Notes: generated by a model from the letters alone, not told the origin. Shown: positions 15,843 through 23,973, counted from the stretch's first letter. The stretch is DNA of 37,996 bases from Streptomyces glomeratus (GCF_021462825.1 NZ_JAKEEB010000046.1:1-37996), one strand, 5' to 3'. Translations and numbers: made by a program.

Positions 15843-15944
15843 TCACACACATCGCCCGACTCCGCCCTGCCCGCTGCCGAGGGCGCCGCTGCCGACACGG
15901 CCGCCCTCCTTCGCGAACGTCGAGAAAAAGCAGGTGGTGGTCAT
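15843..15944 (-). CDS. Possible 33-codon small ORF in the cysN-ssuA gap
   Basis: An ATG at 15944, 2 nt after the cysN stop, opens a 33-residue frame starting MTTTCFFSTFAKEGG and ending in RCV. GTGGGA lies about 10 nt upstream, inside cysN. The peptide is Gly-rich with two cysteines and has no recognised family. It may be a chance frame; its position just before the transporter genes is the only reason to list it. The rest of the 238-nt gap shows no clear promoter or riboswitch that I can recognise. Confidence 0.25.
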   Translation of the reverse strand: MTTTCFFSTFAKEGGRVGSGALGSGQGGVGRCV

Positions 15945-15946
15945 GA

Positions 15947-17272
15947 TCAGAAGTCCCACCCGTCGTCGGCGTCGTCCTTCACCGGTTCCGGCGCGGCGAA
16001 CGACTCGCCGACCATGCCCGCGGTGAGGGTGGTGCCGTCGGCCGGGTCGATCAGGATGAACGAGCCGGTGCGGCGGGAGTCCGCGTAGGAGTCCACCGGC
16101 AGCGGCTCCGCGGTACGGATCTTCACGCGGCCGATGTCGTTGGCGACGAGCTGTCCCGGGTGCGGGTGCAGGGAAAGGTCGTCGAGGGTGAGGCGGGACG
16201 GGATGTCCTTGACGATCGCCTTCACCGTGCGGGTGCCGTGCTTGAGCAGCACCCGGTGGCCGACGGTCAGCGCCTGGTCGGCGACATGGCAGACGGTCGC
16301 CTCGACGTCCTGGGTGGTCGGGGGCGCGTCCTTGCTCGGCACGATCAGGTCGCCGCGCGAGATGTCGATGTCGTCCTCGAGCAGGAGGGTCACCGACTGG
16401 GGGGTCCACGCCACGTCGACCGGCTTGCCGAGCAGGTCGATGCCGGACACCGTGGTGGTCCGGCCGGAGGGCAGGACGGTGATCCGCTCACCGACGCGGA
16501 AGGCGCCGGCCGCGATCTGGCCCGCGTATCCCCGGTAGTCGGGGTGCTCGGCGCTCTGCGGGCGGATCACGTACTGCACGGGCAGCCGCGCGTGGCAGTG
16601 CGCCAGGTCGTGGCTGACGGGGACGGTCTCCAGGTGCTCCAGGACGGTGGGGCCGCCGTACCAGTCCATGTGCGCGGACGGCTCCACCACGTTGTCACCG
16701 GCCAGCGCCGAGATCGGGATCGCGGTGACCTCGGGGACGCCCAGCTCGGTCGCGTACGCCGTGAACTCCTCGGCTATCGCCGCGAACACCGACTCCTGGT
16801 AGTCGACGAGGTCCATCTTGTTCACGGCGAGGACCACGTGCGGAACGCGCAGCAGGGCGGCGATCGCCGCGTGGCGGCGGGTCTGCTCGACGACGCCGTT
16901 GCGGGCGTCGACCAGAATCACCGTCAGTTCGGCGGTGGAGGCACCGGTGACCATGTTCCGTGTGTACTGCACATGGCCGGGTGTGTCGGCGAGGATGAAC
17001 CGCCGTCGCGGGGTGGCGAAGTAGCGGTAGGCCACGTCGATGGTGATGCCCTGCTCGCGTTCGGCGCGCAGGCCGTCGGTGAGCAGGGCGAGGTCCGGGC
17101 CGTCCTGGCCGCGGTTCGCCGAGGCGCGCTCCACGGCCTCCAGCTGGTCGGCGAGGACCGACTTGGAGTCGTGCAGCAGCCGTCCTACGAGGGTGGACTT
17201 GCCGTCGTCGACCGAACCGGCGGTGGCGAACCGCAGGAGGGTGGTGGCGGAGAGTTCCGTGGTCGTGGTCAT
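15947..17272 (-). CDS. cysN: Sulfate adenylyltransferase, GTPase subunit
   Basis: This 441-aa regulatory GTPase subunit of ATP sulfurylase couples GTP hydrolysis to formation of APS from ATP and sulfate. The EF-Tu-like G motifs are complete: G1 GSVDDGKST (19-27), G3 DTPGH (96-100) and G4 NKMD (151-154). Domains II and III follow, with RLPVQYVIRPQSAEHPDYRG typical of CysN. The length shows that it lacks a fused APS-kinase domain, in keeping with a separate cysC upstream. ATG at 17272 begins 2 nt after the cysD stop. It works as a heterodimer with CysD. Confidence 0.96.
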   Translation of the reverse strand: MTTTTELSATTLLRFATAGSVDDGKSTLVGRLLHDSKSVLADQLEAVERASANRGQDGPDLALLTDGLRAEREQGITIDVAYRYFATPRRRFILADTPGHVQYTRNMVTGASTAELTVILVDARNGVVEQTRRHAAIAALLRVPHVVLAVNKMDLVDYQESVFAAIAEEFTAYATELGVPEVTAIPISALAGDNVVEPSAHMDWYGGPTVLEHLETVPVSHDLAHCHARLPVQYVIRPQSAEHPDYRGYAGQIAAGAFRVGERITVLPSGRTTTVSGIDLLGKPVDVAWTPQSVTLLLEDDIDISRGDLIVPSKDAPPTTQDVEATVCHVADQALTVGHRVLLKHGTRTVKAIVKDIPSRLTLDDLSLHPHPGQLVANDIGRVKIRTAEPLPVDSYADSRRTGSFILIDPADGTTLTAGMVGESFAAPEPVKDDADDGWDF

Positions 17273-17274
17273 GA

Positions 17275-18213
17275 CTAGAAGTACCCCTCGCGCTTGCGGT
17301 CCTCCATGGCGGCCTCGGACAGCTTGTCGTCGGCGCGGGTGGCACCGCGCTCGGTGAGCCGGGAGGCGGCGATCTCGGCGATCACCTGGTCCAGGGTCAC
17401 CGCGTCCGAGTCGACGGCACCGGTGCAGGACATGTCGCCCACGGTCCGGTAGCGCACAAGGCGCCTTTCGATCCGCTCGCCGTCCTTGGCGCCGCCCCAG
17501 TCGCCGGCGGTCAGCCACATGCCGCTCCGCTTGAAGACGTCGCGCTCATGGGCGAAGTAGATCTCGGGCAGTTCGATGCCCTCGCGGGCGATGTACTGCC
17601 AGACGTCCAGTTCGGTCCAGTTGGACAGGGGGAACACGCGGACGTGTTCACCGGGCGCGTGACGGCCGTTGTAGAGCTGCCACAGTTCGGGGCGCTGACG
17701 GCGGGGGTCCCACTGCGAGAACTCGTCACGCAGCGAGAACACCCGCTCCTTCGCCCGCGCCTTCTCCTCGTCCCGGCGGCCGCCGCCGAAGACGGCGTCG
17801 AACCGCTCGGCCTGGATCTTCTCCGTGAGGGGGAGGGTCTGCAGCGGGTTGCGGGTGCCGTCGGGGCGCTCCTTGAGGACCCCGCGGTCGATGTAGTCCT
17901 GCACGGACGCCACATGCAGCCGCAGGCCGTGCTTCTCGACGGTGCGGTCGCGGTACTCCAGCACCTCGGGGAAGTTGTGGCCCGTGTCCACGTGCAGCAG
18001 CGAGAAGGGCACCGGAGCGGGCGTGAACGCCTTCAGCGCCAGATGCAGCATGACGATGGAGTCCTTGCCGCCGGAGAACAGGATCACCGGCCGCTCGAAC
18101 TCGCCCGCCACCTCACGGAAGATATGGACGGCCTCGGACTCCAGGGCGTCCAGATGGGACAGGGCGTACGGGCTGTCCGTGCCCTCTCCGGCCTTGGCGA
18201 CGGTGGCCGTCAT
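17275..18213 (-). CDS. cysD: Sulfate adenylyltransferase, catalytic subunit
   Basis: This 312-aa catalytic subunit of ATP sulfurylase is of the PAPS-reductase-like ATP pyrophosphatase superfamily. The PP-loop SGGKDS is at 47-52, and the family block FGGGRRDEEKARAKER, the LYNGR segment and PLSNWTELDVWQYI are all present. It makes APS from sulfate and ATP with CysN. Its ATG overlaps the cysC stop (ATGA), and its own stop is 2 nt before cysN, so the three genes are tightly coupled. Confidence 0.97.
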   Translation of the reverse strand: MTATVAKAGEGTDSPYALSHLDALESEAVHIFREVAGEFERPVILFSGGKDSIVMLHLALKAFTPAPVPFSLLHVDTGHNFPEVLEYRDRTVEKHGLRLHVASVQDYIDRGVLKERPDGTRNPLQTLPLTEKIQAERFDAVFGGGRRDEEKARAKERVFSLRDEFSQWDPRRQRPELWQLYNGRHAPGEHVRVFPLSNWTELDVWQYIAREGIELPEIYFAHERDVFKRSGMWLTAGDWGGAKDGERIERRLVRYRTVGDMSCTGAVDSDAVTLDQVIAEIAASRLTERGATRADDKLSEAAMEDRKREGYF

Positions 18214-18746
18214 GCCAGTCCCCTTTCGCTGAGCAGCGCGTAGACCGCCGCCGCCGACTCCTGCACGGTCTGGTTCTGGGACTCGATCCGCAGATCGGGA
18301 GACTCGGGCTCCTCATACGGGTCGTCGACTCCGGTCAGCCCCGTCAGCTCACCCGCGGCCTGCTTGGCGTAGAGGCCCTTCACATCGCGTACGGAGCAGA
18401 CCTCCAGGGGGGTCGCCACATGCACCTCGAGGTACGGCGCCCCGCTCTCCTCGTGGCGCTTGCGCACCGCCGCGCGGCTGTCGGCGTACGGCGCGATCAC
18501 CGGGACCAGCGCCTTGACGCCGTTGCGGGCGAGCAGATCGGCGAGAAAGCCGATGCGCTGCACGTTGGTGTGCCGGTCCGTGCGGCTGAAGCCGAGACCC
18601 GCGGAGATGAACTCGCGGATCTCGTCGCCGTCGAGCACCTCGACACGGTGGCCCTCCTCGCGCAGCCGGGCGGCCAGCTCGTAGGCGATGGTCGTCTTGC
18701 CGGCGCTCGGCAGGCCCGTGAGCCAGACGGTGGCTCCGGTCGTCAC
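18210..18746 (-). CDS. cysC: Adenylylsulfate (APS) kinase
   Basis: A 178-aa APS kinase that phosphorylates APS to PAPS. The P-loop GLPSAGKTT is at 11-19, and the substrate-binding LDGDEIREF, the GFSRTDRHTNVQRIG stretch and the DVKGLYAKQAAGEL motif are intact. I choose GTG at 18746 because AGGAGA is 6 nt upstream; the in-frame ATG at 18779, which would give 189 aa, follows the cysH stop by 1 nt but has no good ribosome site. The downstream reductase looks like an APS reductase, so PAPS made here is probably for sulfotransferases or a parallel route rather than required for sulfite formation. Confidence 0.93.
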   Translation of the reverse strand: MTTGATVWLTGLPSAGKTTIAYELAARLREEGHRVEVLDGDEIREFISAGLGFSRTDRHTNVQRIGFLADLLARNGVKALVPVIAPYADSRAAVRKRHEESGAPYLEVHVATPLEVCSVRDVKGLYAKQAAGELTGLTGVDDPYEEPESPDLRIESQNQTVQESAAAVYALLSERGLA

Positions 18747-18780
18747 GTGGGTCTCCTGGTTCGTAGAAAGCACAGTCATG

Positions 18781-19491
18781 TCAGCCGTGCAGCCCGCACT
18801 CGGTCTTGGCCCGGCCCGCCCAGCGGCCGGCCCGCGCGTCCTCGCCCGCCAGGACCCGGCGGGTGCAGGGGGCGCAGCCCACGGAGGCGTAGCCGTCCAT
18901 CAGCAACGGGTTGGTGAGGACGCCGTGTTCGGCCACATACGCGTCCACGTCGTCCTGCGTCCAGCGGGCGATGGGCGAGACCTTGACCTTCTGCCGCTTC
19001 TCGTCCCAGCCGACGACCGGGGTGTTCGCCCGGGTCGGGGACTCGTCGCGGCGCAGTCCGGTCGCCCAGGCGTCGTAGCCCGTCAGCCCCTCCTGAAGCG
19101 GCTGCACCTTGCGCAGCTTGCAGCACAGGTCGGGGTCGCGGTCGTGCAGCTTCGGACCGTACTCCGCGTCCTGCTCGGCGACCGTCTGCCTCGGCGTGAG
19201 CGTGATGACGTTGACGTCCATCACGGCCTCGACCGCGTCGCGGGTGCCGATGGTCTCGGGGAAGTGGTAGCCGGTGTCGAGGAACACGACGTCGACGCCG
19301 GGCATCGCCCGGGAGGCGAGGTGCGCCACCACCGCGTCCTCCATGGAGGAGGTCACGCAGAAGCGCTTGCCGAAGGTGCCGGCCGCCCACCGGAGGATCT
19401 CCAGCGCGGAGGCGTCCTCCAGATCGCGGCCCGCCTGCTCGGCGAGCGCCTCGAGATCGTCGGTGCCGCGCTCGTCCTGAGTCGTCGTCAT
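18781..19491 (-). CDS. cysH: Assimilatory APS reductase
   Basis: A 236-aa thioredoxin-dependent reductase producing sulfite. The four iron-sulfur cysteines that separate APS reductases from PAPS reductases are all present: Cys123-Cys124 (DLCCKLRK) and Cys206/Cys209 (VGCAPCTRR). The catalytic Cys232 is in the C-terminal ECGLHG motif. The N-terminal SSMEDAVVAHL and LDTGYHFPET blocks bind the nucleotide. ATG at 19491 overlaps the stop of the small zinc-ribbon gene (ATGA). In the operon it feeds sulfite to the reductase encoded two genes upstream. Confidence 0.96.
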   Translation of the reverse strand: MTTTQDERGTDDLEALAEQAGRDLEDASALEILRWAAGTFGKRFCVTSSMEDAVVAHLASRAMPGVDVVFLDTGYHFPETIGTRDAVEAVMDVNVITLTPRQTVAEQDAEYGPKLHDRDPDLCCKLRKVQPLQEGLTGYDAWATGLRRDESPTRANTPVVGWDEKRQKVKVSPIARWTQDDVDAYVAEHGVLTNPLLMDGYASVGCAPCTRRVLAGEDARAGRWAGRAKTECGLHG

Positions 19492-19667
19492 ATCTCGTCC
19501 CCTCCCGTGTCGTCACGCCGCAGCCCCCGGGCCAGCAGCCCGAGGAACTTCAGCTGGAAGGCCCGGTTGCAGGCCGCGCATTCCCACGCCCCGTGTCCCT
19601 GCTCGCTCGGCCGCAGGTCCTCGTCCCCGCAGTAGGGGCAGTAGAAGGGGGCCGCGCGCTCGCTCAC
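19488..19667 (-). CDS. Small zinc-ribbon protein of the sulfur operon
   Basis: A 59-aa protein with two CxxC knuckles, CPYCGDE (10-16) and CAACNRAF (30-37), predicted to bind one zinc ion. The C-terminal tail is basic then acidic (LLARGLRRDD). It begins with GTG overlapping the sulfite reductase stop (GTGA) and ends overlapping the cysH start (ATGA), so it is translated in strict coupling with both enzymes. The S. coelicolor operon has, from memory, a hypothetical gene at this position. Function is unknown; a role in assembly, electron delivery or regulation of the two iron-sulfur reductases is inference from position. Confidence 0.9.
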   Translation of the reverse strand: MSERAAPFYCPYCGDEDLRPSEQGHGAWECAACNRAFQLKFLGLLARGLRRDDTGGDEI

Positions 19668-21355
19668 GCCAGGGCCTCCTCGGAGGCGCGGGCCGCCCAG
19701 GTCGCGAACCGCTCGCCCGCCTCGCGCTCCGCCTGGAACCGCTTGAGGACCCGCTCGATGTAGTCCGGCAGTTCCTCCGAGGTGACCTTCAGACCGCGCA
19801 CCTTGCGGCCGAGGCCGGGCTCCAGGCCGAGCGCGCCGCCCAGGTGCACCTGGAAGCCCTCGACCTGCTCGCCCTTGTCGTTGAGGACCAGCTGGCCCTT
19901 GAGACCGATGTCCGCCACCTGGATGCGGGCGCAGGCGTTCGGGCAGCCGTTGATGTTGATGGTGATCGGCTCGTCGAAGTCCGGGAGGCGGCGCTCCAGT
20001 TCGTCGATCAGGGAGGAGCCGCGCGCCTTGGTCTCGACGATGGCGAGCTTGCAGTACTCGATGCCGGTGCAGGCCATGGTGCCGCGACGGAAGGTGGAGG
20101 GCCTGGCGGTGAGGTCCAGCGCCTCCAGGGCCTCGACCAGGGAGTCGACCTGCGTCTCCTCGACATCGAGAATGATCATCTTCTGCTCGACCGTCGTGTG
20201 GACCCGGCCGGACCCGTGTGCCTCGGCCAGGTCGGCGATCTTCGTGAGCGTGGTGCCGTCGACACGACCGACACGCGGGGCGAAACCGACGTAGTAGCGG
20301 CCGTCCTTCTGACGGTGGACACCGACGTGGTCCCGCCACTGCTGGACGGGCTGCTCGGGAGCGGGACCGTCGACCAGCTTCCGCTTGAGGTACTCGTCCT
20401 CCAGCACCTGCCGGAACTTCTCGGCGCCCCAGTCGGCGACGAGGAACTTGAGCCGGGCGCGGGTGCGCAGCCGCCGGTAGCCGTAGTCACGGAAGATCGA
20501 CAGGACGCCCTCGTAGACGTCCGGGACCTCCTCCAGCGGTACCCAGGCGCCCAGTCGCACACCCAGCTTGGGGTTGGTCGACAGGCCGCCGCCGACCCAG
20601 ACGTCGAAGCCCGGCCCGTGTTCGGGGTGCCGGACGCCGACGAACGCCACGTCGTTGATCTCGTGGACCACGTCCAGCAGCGGGGAGCCGGAGATGGCCG
20701 TCTTGAACTTCCGGGGGAGGTTCGAATACGCCTTGTTGTTCAGGACGCGGCGCTTCATCTCCTCCAGCGCCGGGGTGCCGTCGATGATCTCGTCCTCGGC
20801 GATGCCCGCGACCGGCGAGCCGATCATCACACGGGGCGTGTCACCGCAGGCGGTGACCGTGGACAGCCCGACGGCCTCCAGCCTCTCCCAGATCTCGGGC
20901 ACGTCCTCGATCCGGATCCAGTGGTACTGGACGTTCTGCCGGTCGGTGATGTCGGCGGTGCCGCGCGCGAACTCCTGCGAGATCTCGCCGATGACGCGCA
21001 GCTGCCGTGTGGTCAGCCGCCCGCCGTCGATGCGGACGCGGAGCATGAAGTGCTCGTCGTCCAGCTCCTCCGGCTCCAGGATCGCCGTCTTGCCGCCGTC
21101 GATCCCGGGCTTGCGCTGGGTGTACAGGCCCCACCAACGCATCCGGCCGCGCAGGTCGTTGGGGTCGATGGAGGCGAAGCCGCGCTTGGAGTAGATCGTC
21201 TCAATGCGTGTCCGCACATTGAGACCGTCGTCGTCCTTCTTGAACTGCTCGTTGCCGTTGAGCGGGGTGAAGTGACCCGCCGCCCACTGCCCCTCGCCAC
21301 GGTGACGGCTCACCTTGCGGCGGGGCGTGGCGGAATCCTGCGGGGTGGCGGCCAT
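19664..21355 (-). CDS. sirA: Ferredoxin-dependent sulfite reductase
   Basis: A 563-aa siroheme/4Fe-4S enzyme reducing sulfite to sulfide with six electrons from ferredoxin. The cluster ligands are Cys429 and Cys435 (ACTGIEYC) and Cys471 and Cys475 (NGCPNACAR). Siroheme-binding stretches include RGTADITDRQNVQYHWI and TACGDTPRVMIGSP. Tyr78 and Cys170 are 92 residues apart, as are the Tyr69-Cys161 pair joined by a thioether in M. tuberculosis NirA, so this is a sulfite rather than nitrite reductase by that criterion. ATG at 21355 is preferred with GAAGGA about 10 nt upstream; the longer frame to 21421 is unsupported. It is the first enzyme gene after a leader peptide. Confidence 0.95.
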   Translation of the reverse strand: MAATPQDSATPRRKVSRHRGEGQWAAGHFTPLNGNEQFKKDDDGLNVRTRIETIYSKRGFASIDPNDLRGRMRWWGLYTQRKPGIDGGKTAILEPEELDDEHFMLRVRIDGGRLTTRQLRVIGEISQEFARGTADITDRQNVQYHWIRIEDVPEIWERLEAVGLSTVTACGDTPRVMIGSPVAGIAEDEIIDGTPALEEMKRRVLNNKAYSNLPRKFKTAISGSPLLDVVHEINDVAFVGVRHPEHGPGFDVWVGGGLSTNPKLGVRLGAWVPLEEVPDVYEGVLSIFRDYGYRRLRTRARLKFLVADWGAEKFRQVLEDEYLKRKLVDGPAPEQPVQQWRDHVGVHRQKDGRYYVGFAPRVGRVDGTTLTKIADLAEAHGSGRVHTTVEQKMIILDVEETQVDSLVEALEALDLTARPSTFRRGTMACTGIEYCKLAIVETKARGSSLIDELERRLPDFDEPITININGCPNACARIQVADIGLKGQLVLNDKGEQVEGFQVHLGGALGLEPGLGRKVRGLKVTSEELPDYIERVLKRFQAEREAGERFATWAARASEEALA

Positions 21356-21440
21356 GGTGGATACGTCCTTCGGGAACAGACGGGGTAGCGGCTCTGACCT
21401 GCGCTTATGGGCACACGTCACGCGGTGCGCGACTCTGCGC

Positions 21441-21466
21441 GAGGGTGGAGAAAGAAGAGAAAACCG
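21441..21466 (-). promoter_or_regulatory. Pyrimidine tract between leader peptide and sirA
   Basis: The transcript 126 nt between the leader stop and sirA contains an unusual pyrimidine run (complement of 21447-21463), starting about 18 nt after the leader stop codon, followed by GCGC-rich segments that could form hairpins. This would suit an attenuator or Rho-entry site controlled by ribosomes on the leader. Inference only. Confidence 0.35.
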
Positions 21467-21481
21467 GAACTGGCTGGGACG

Positions 21482-21565
21482 TCAGCTCGCCGGACAGATG
21501 GCGCTGGACATGCGGCCGAGATCGACGTGCCGTCGACTCACCAAGGCGATTCCAGTTCCAGACAT
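21482..21565 (-). CDS. 27-aa putative leader peptide of the sulfur operon
   Basis: A short frame with ATG at 21565 and TGA at 21482-21484 encodes 27 residues with core SRRHVDLGRMSSAIC followed by PAS and stop. This matches, from memory, the Streptomyces short peptides annotated as putative leader peptides (RRHVDL core with a Cys near the C-terminus) found upstream of sulfur and related genes. Cys24 is three residues before the end, so ribosome stalling at its codon under cysteine shortage could couple translation to expression of sirA, 126 nt downstream. No strong ribosome site precedes the ATG; GTG at 21541 is an internal alternative with GGAA upstream. Confidence 0.82.
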   Translation of the reverse strand: MSGTGIALVSRRHVDLGRMSSAICPAS

Positions 21566-21618
21566 GACGGCAGCGTGTCATGGCCCGTTGAAGGCAGTCC
21601 AGCTTCGTCCGTCATGTG

Positions 21619-21653
21619 GACACCCTTGTCCCGGAATACGGGACAAGGGTGTC
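21619..21653 (-). terminator. Hairpin terminator of the GNAT gene
   Basis: A perfect 15-bp inverted repeat (21619-21633 with 21639-21653) has a GAATA loop, about 40 nt past the stop of the acetyltransferase gene. It insulates that gene from the sulfur operon, whose promoter must lie between 21566 and 21618. Confidence 0.85.
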
Positions 21654-21690
21654 ATGGGTCACACCGCCGGGGGGTGTTGTGCGATGCAGG

Positions 21691-22263
21691 TCAGGCCGGC
21701 TGCGCCCCGGCCCAGGGACCGGGCGTCGGCACGTCGGGTTCCTCCTCGACCTTGGTGTCGAACAGCCGGAAGCCCCGGCGCAGGTAGTTGTCCATCGCGT
21801 GTTCGCCGTCCTTGCTGCACGTATGCAGCCATACCCGCTTCGTCTGCGCGAGCCCCGGCCAGCGGTCCGCGAGGTCCCAGGCGCGCGCCGTGCCGTACGA
21901 CAGCAGGTGCCCCCCGATCCGCCGTCCGCGGAACGCCGGTATGAGCCCGAAGTAGGCGATTTCCACGACCCCGTCGTCCGCCGGGTCCAGCTCGACATAC
22001 CCGGCCGGCGTGCCCCGGTCGAGAGCCACCCAGGTCTCCACGCCGGGCCGGGCCAGGTACTCCTGCCACCGTGCGTAGGTCCAGCCCAGCCGGTCGGTCC
22101 AGCGGATGTCGCCACCGACCGACGCATACAGGAAGCGGCTGAACTCGGGCGAGGGCACCTCCGCGCGGACGACCCGGACATCGCCCTCGGGGGCCGTGGC
22201 GGACCGCAGGTCGTTCGGGGAGGTCTGTTCCAGGGACCACGTGGTCACGGTGAGGGTGCTCAT
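21691..22263 (-). CDS. GNAT-family N-acetyltransferase
   Basis: A 190-aa protein with a single GNAT domain. The acetyl-CoA pyrophosphate-binding motif A is seen as YFGLIPAFRGRRIGGHLL (central R/Q-x-x-G-x-G/A pattern as RGRRIGG), preceded by the GYVELDP beta-strands and followed by LHTCSKDGEHAMDNYLRRGF, the usual alpha4/beta7 end. It is predicted to acetylate an amine; the substrate is unknown. It is expressed separately from the sulfur operon because a terminator follows it. Confidence 0.9.
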   Translation of the reverse strand: MSTLTVTTWSLEQTSPNDLRSATAPEGDVRVVRAEVPSPEFSRFLYASVGGDIRWTDRLGWTYARWQEYLARPGVETWVALDRGTPAGYVELDPADDGVVEIAYFGLIPAFRGRRIGGHLLSYGTARAWDLADRWPGLAQTKRVWLHTCSKDGEHAMDNYLRRGFRLFDTKVEEEPDVPTPGPWAGAQPA

Positions 22264-22332
22264 GCGGCCAGGGAATCACGGAGGCGGGCGGCACACGCAA
22301 GGGGGGCCGGTGTGCCGGGCCGCTGGGCCCCT

Positions 22333-22378
22333 GCGGACCCGCTGCTCCCCGGCGGACCCGCTGCGCCCTGGCGGACCC
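22333..22378. repeat. Three-copy 19-bp tandem repeat
   Basis: GCGGACCC recurs at 22333, 22352 and 22371 with an exact 19-bp period, each followed by CGC and a C-rich spacer, in the 141-bp gap between the GNAT and secreted-protein genes. It may act in termination or be neutral slippage. Confidence 0.65.
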
Positions 22379-22404
22379 GCCCTGCCTCGGTGGGACCGCG
22401 TCCG

Positions 22405-23793
22405 CTACTCCAGCGCGTCGTCCACGGAGTCCAGCGGTACGGCGTACAGCACCCGCCCGTCGGCGGAGTCCGCCGCCGAGTCGTCGTCCCCGCCGACCGC
22501 ACCTTCCGTCAACGTCCACAGTTCGCCCGTCTGCTGCCAGTACGACAGGGAGGTGGTGTGCCGGCCCCAGCACGCGTGGGTCTCGTCGGCTGCGCAGGTG
22601 GCCGCCTTCGCCCCCGACGTGGTCTGACGCCACAGCGTTCCGTGCCGGCCGCCGACGGTGGGCGCGCGGTCGACGTACCAGTCGGTCTCGGCCGCGCCGG
22701 CGTGCCTGTGCGACAGCACGCCCTGCACCCCGGTCGCGTCGGTCCGGTAGGTCTCGGTGGTCCGGACGTCGCCGTGCGCGTCCGTGGCCAGCAGTCCCTC
22801 GTGGCCGGGGACGGCGCTGTAGGCGTAGCGCCACAGGCGGGCCGGCCGGCTGGTGCCCCCGGGCGGGAACCATTCGCTCGCCACCAGGCTGTCCGGGGTC
22901 GAGGTGCGGTCGAGGGAGAGGGCGGAGAAGCAGGGGGCCGCATGGTCGTCGGCCGTCGAACAGGGGCCGCCGGTCAGGCGGTAGGAGCCGATCGCGGGCA
23001 GCACGTACTGGTAGCCGTGCGCCGAGTAGCCGCCCTTCACCCGGCCGACGGTGTCACTGTCGACACCCGCCCTGAGGATGCGGTGCAGATCGAAGACGAT
23101 CAGGGAGTCGCGGGCGGTCACGATCAGCTTGTTCCGGTACCACACCATTCCGGACAGTCGTGTGCGGACGGCGTCGAAGTCGCTGCCGCCGGCGCGCGGG
23201 GTGACCAGCAGGACCCAGCGGTAGGCGAGGTGGGCCGGGTCGTTGGCGTCGATGAAGGCGATCCGGGCGAGGCCCCGCTCGCCGGCAGCGGCCCCGGAGT
23301 GGCGGCCGTCGTGCGTCCAGCCGGACAGGATGACCCGGTCGGAGACCCAGCGGCCGCCGTCCTCGGCGTCCCCGGAGGTCGTGACGGACCGCGGCAGCCA
23401 CTGCGTGGTCGCCGCATCGCCGTTGTCCCAGCAGTACGCACGTGTGGCCGCCGGCTTCACCGGCAGTGCGGCCGTCTCGGCGGCGTCGCACGCGGACTGG
23501 TCGCGCATCGGGTGGTCGGCGGCCCGGAGGACGTCGTGGACGCTCACGCTGCCGCCCATCGCGCGCGTGAGCGAGTCGAGCGTGCGCCGGTCGGTGAGCT
23601 CCTCATGGAGGCGGAGCCCGGCGGACCCGGCCGCGGCGGTGACACGGGTCAGGCCCCCGGGGTTGTCCCCGCCCGCGGCCTGAGAGGTGCTGATCAGCGT
23701 GGCGGCGGCGGTGAGCGCCAGCGCGGTACCGGTCAGTGTGGCCCGCAGCGCACGGCCTCTGCGCCTGCGGCGGTGCCTGCCACGGTGCTTCAT
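22405..23793 (-). CDS. Secreted protein of unknown function
   Basis: A 462-aa protein with a long Arg-rich n-region (MKHRGRHRRRRRGRALRA), a hydrophobic segment (LTGTALALTAAATL) and a cleavage region near TSQAAG, so probably exported. The n-region does not contain a clear twin-arginine S/T-RR-x-F motif. The mature part is rich in Trp, Asp and Gly, with recurring strand-like stretches (WVLLVTPRAG, NKLIVTARDSLIVFDL, RLWRYAYSAV), suggesting a beta-propeller-like fold, and six or more Cys that could form disulfides. I do not recognise the family. ATG at 23793 has GGGAGG 5-6 nt upstream, an excellent ribosome site. It is probably transcribed alone. Confidence 0.88.
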   Translation of the reverse strand: MKHRGRHRRRRRGRALRATLTGTALALTAAATLISTSQAAGGDNPGGLTRVTAAAGSAGLRLHEELTDRRTLDSLTRAMGGSVSVHDVLRAADHPMRDQSACDAAETAALPVKPAATRAYCWDNGDAATTQWLPRSVTTSGDAEDGGRWVSDRVILSGWTHDGRHSGAAAGERGLARIAFIDANDPAHLAYRWVLLVTPRAGGSDFDAVRTRLSGMVWYRNKLIVTARDSLIVFDLHRILRAGVDSDTVGRVKGGYSAHGYQYVLPAIGSYRLTGGPCSTADDHAAPCFSALSLDRTSTPDSLVASEWFPPGGTSRPARLWRYAYSAVPGHEGLLATDAHGDVRTTETYRTDATGVQGVLSHRHAGAAETDWYVDRAPTVGGRHGTLWRQTTSGAKAATCAADETHACWGRHTTSLSYWQQTGELWTLTEGAVGGDDDSAADSADGRVLYAVPLDSVDDALE

Positions 23794-23973
23794 ACAACCT
23801 CCCGGCTGGGCCAACTGCTCCTGTCGGTCCGGACGTTGACTGGGGGAGCGGGTGGGGTGGCCTGTGCAGGGGATGCTACGGCAGATAGGTGCGGGACCGG
23901 TTGAAGACCCGGGAAAAGGAGGGTTATCCCCACCATGAGGGCTATGCGCGAACTGTCTGAGGGCGGGTGAGGG

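Noticed and set aside
15709..15946. SAM or other known riboswitch before the sulfonate transporter
   Set aside because: I looked for recognisable conserved cores and long helices and found none; only a small ORF could be listed.
21616..23904. 762-codon + strand open frame
   Set aside because: It is antisense to the GNAT and secreted-protein genes, starts inside a terminator hairpin and shows no recognisable motif.
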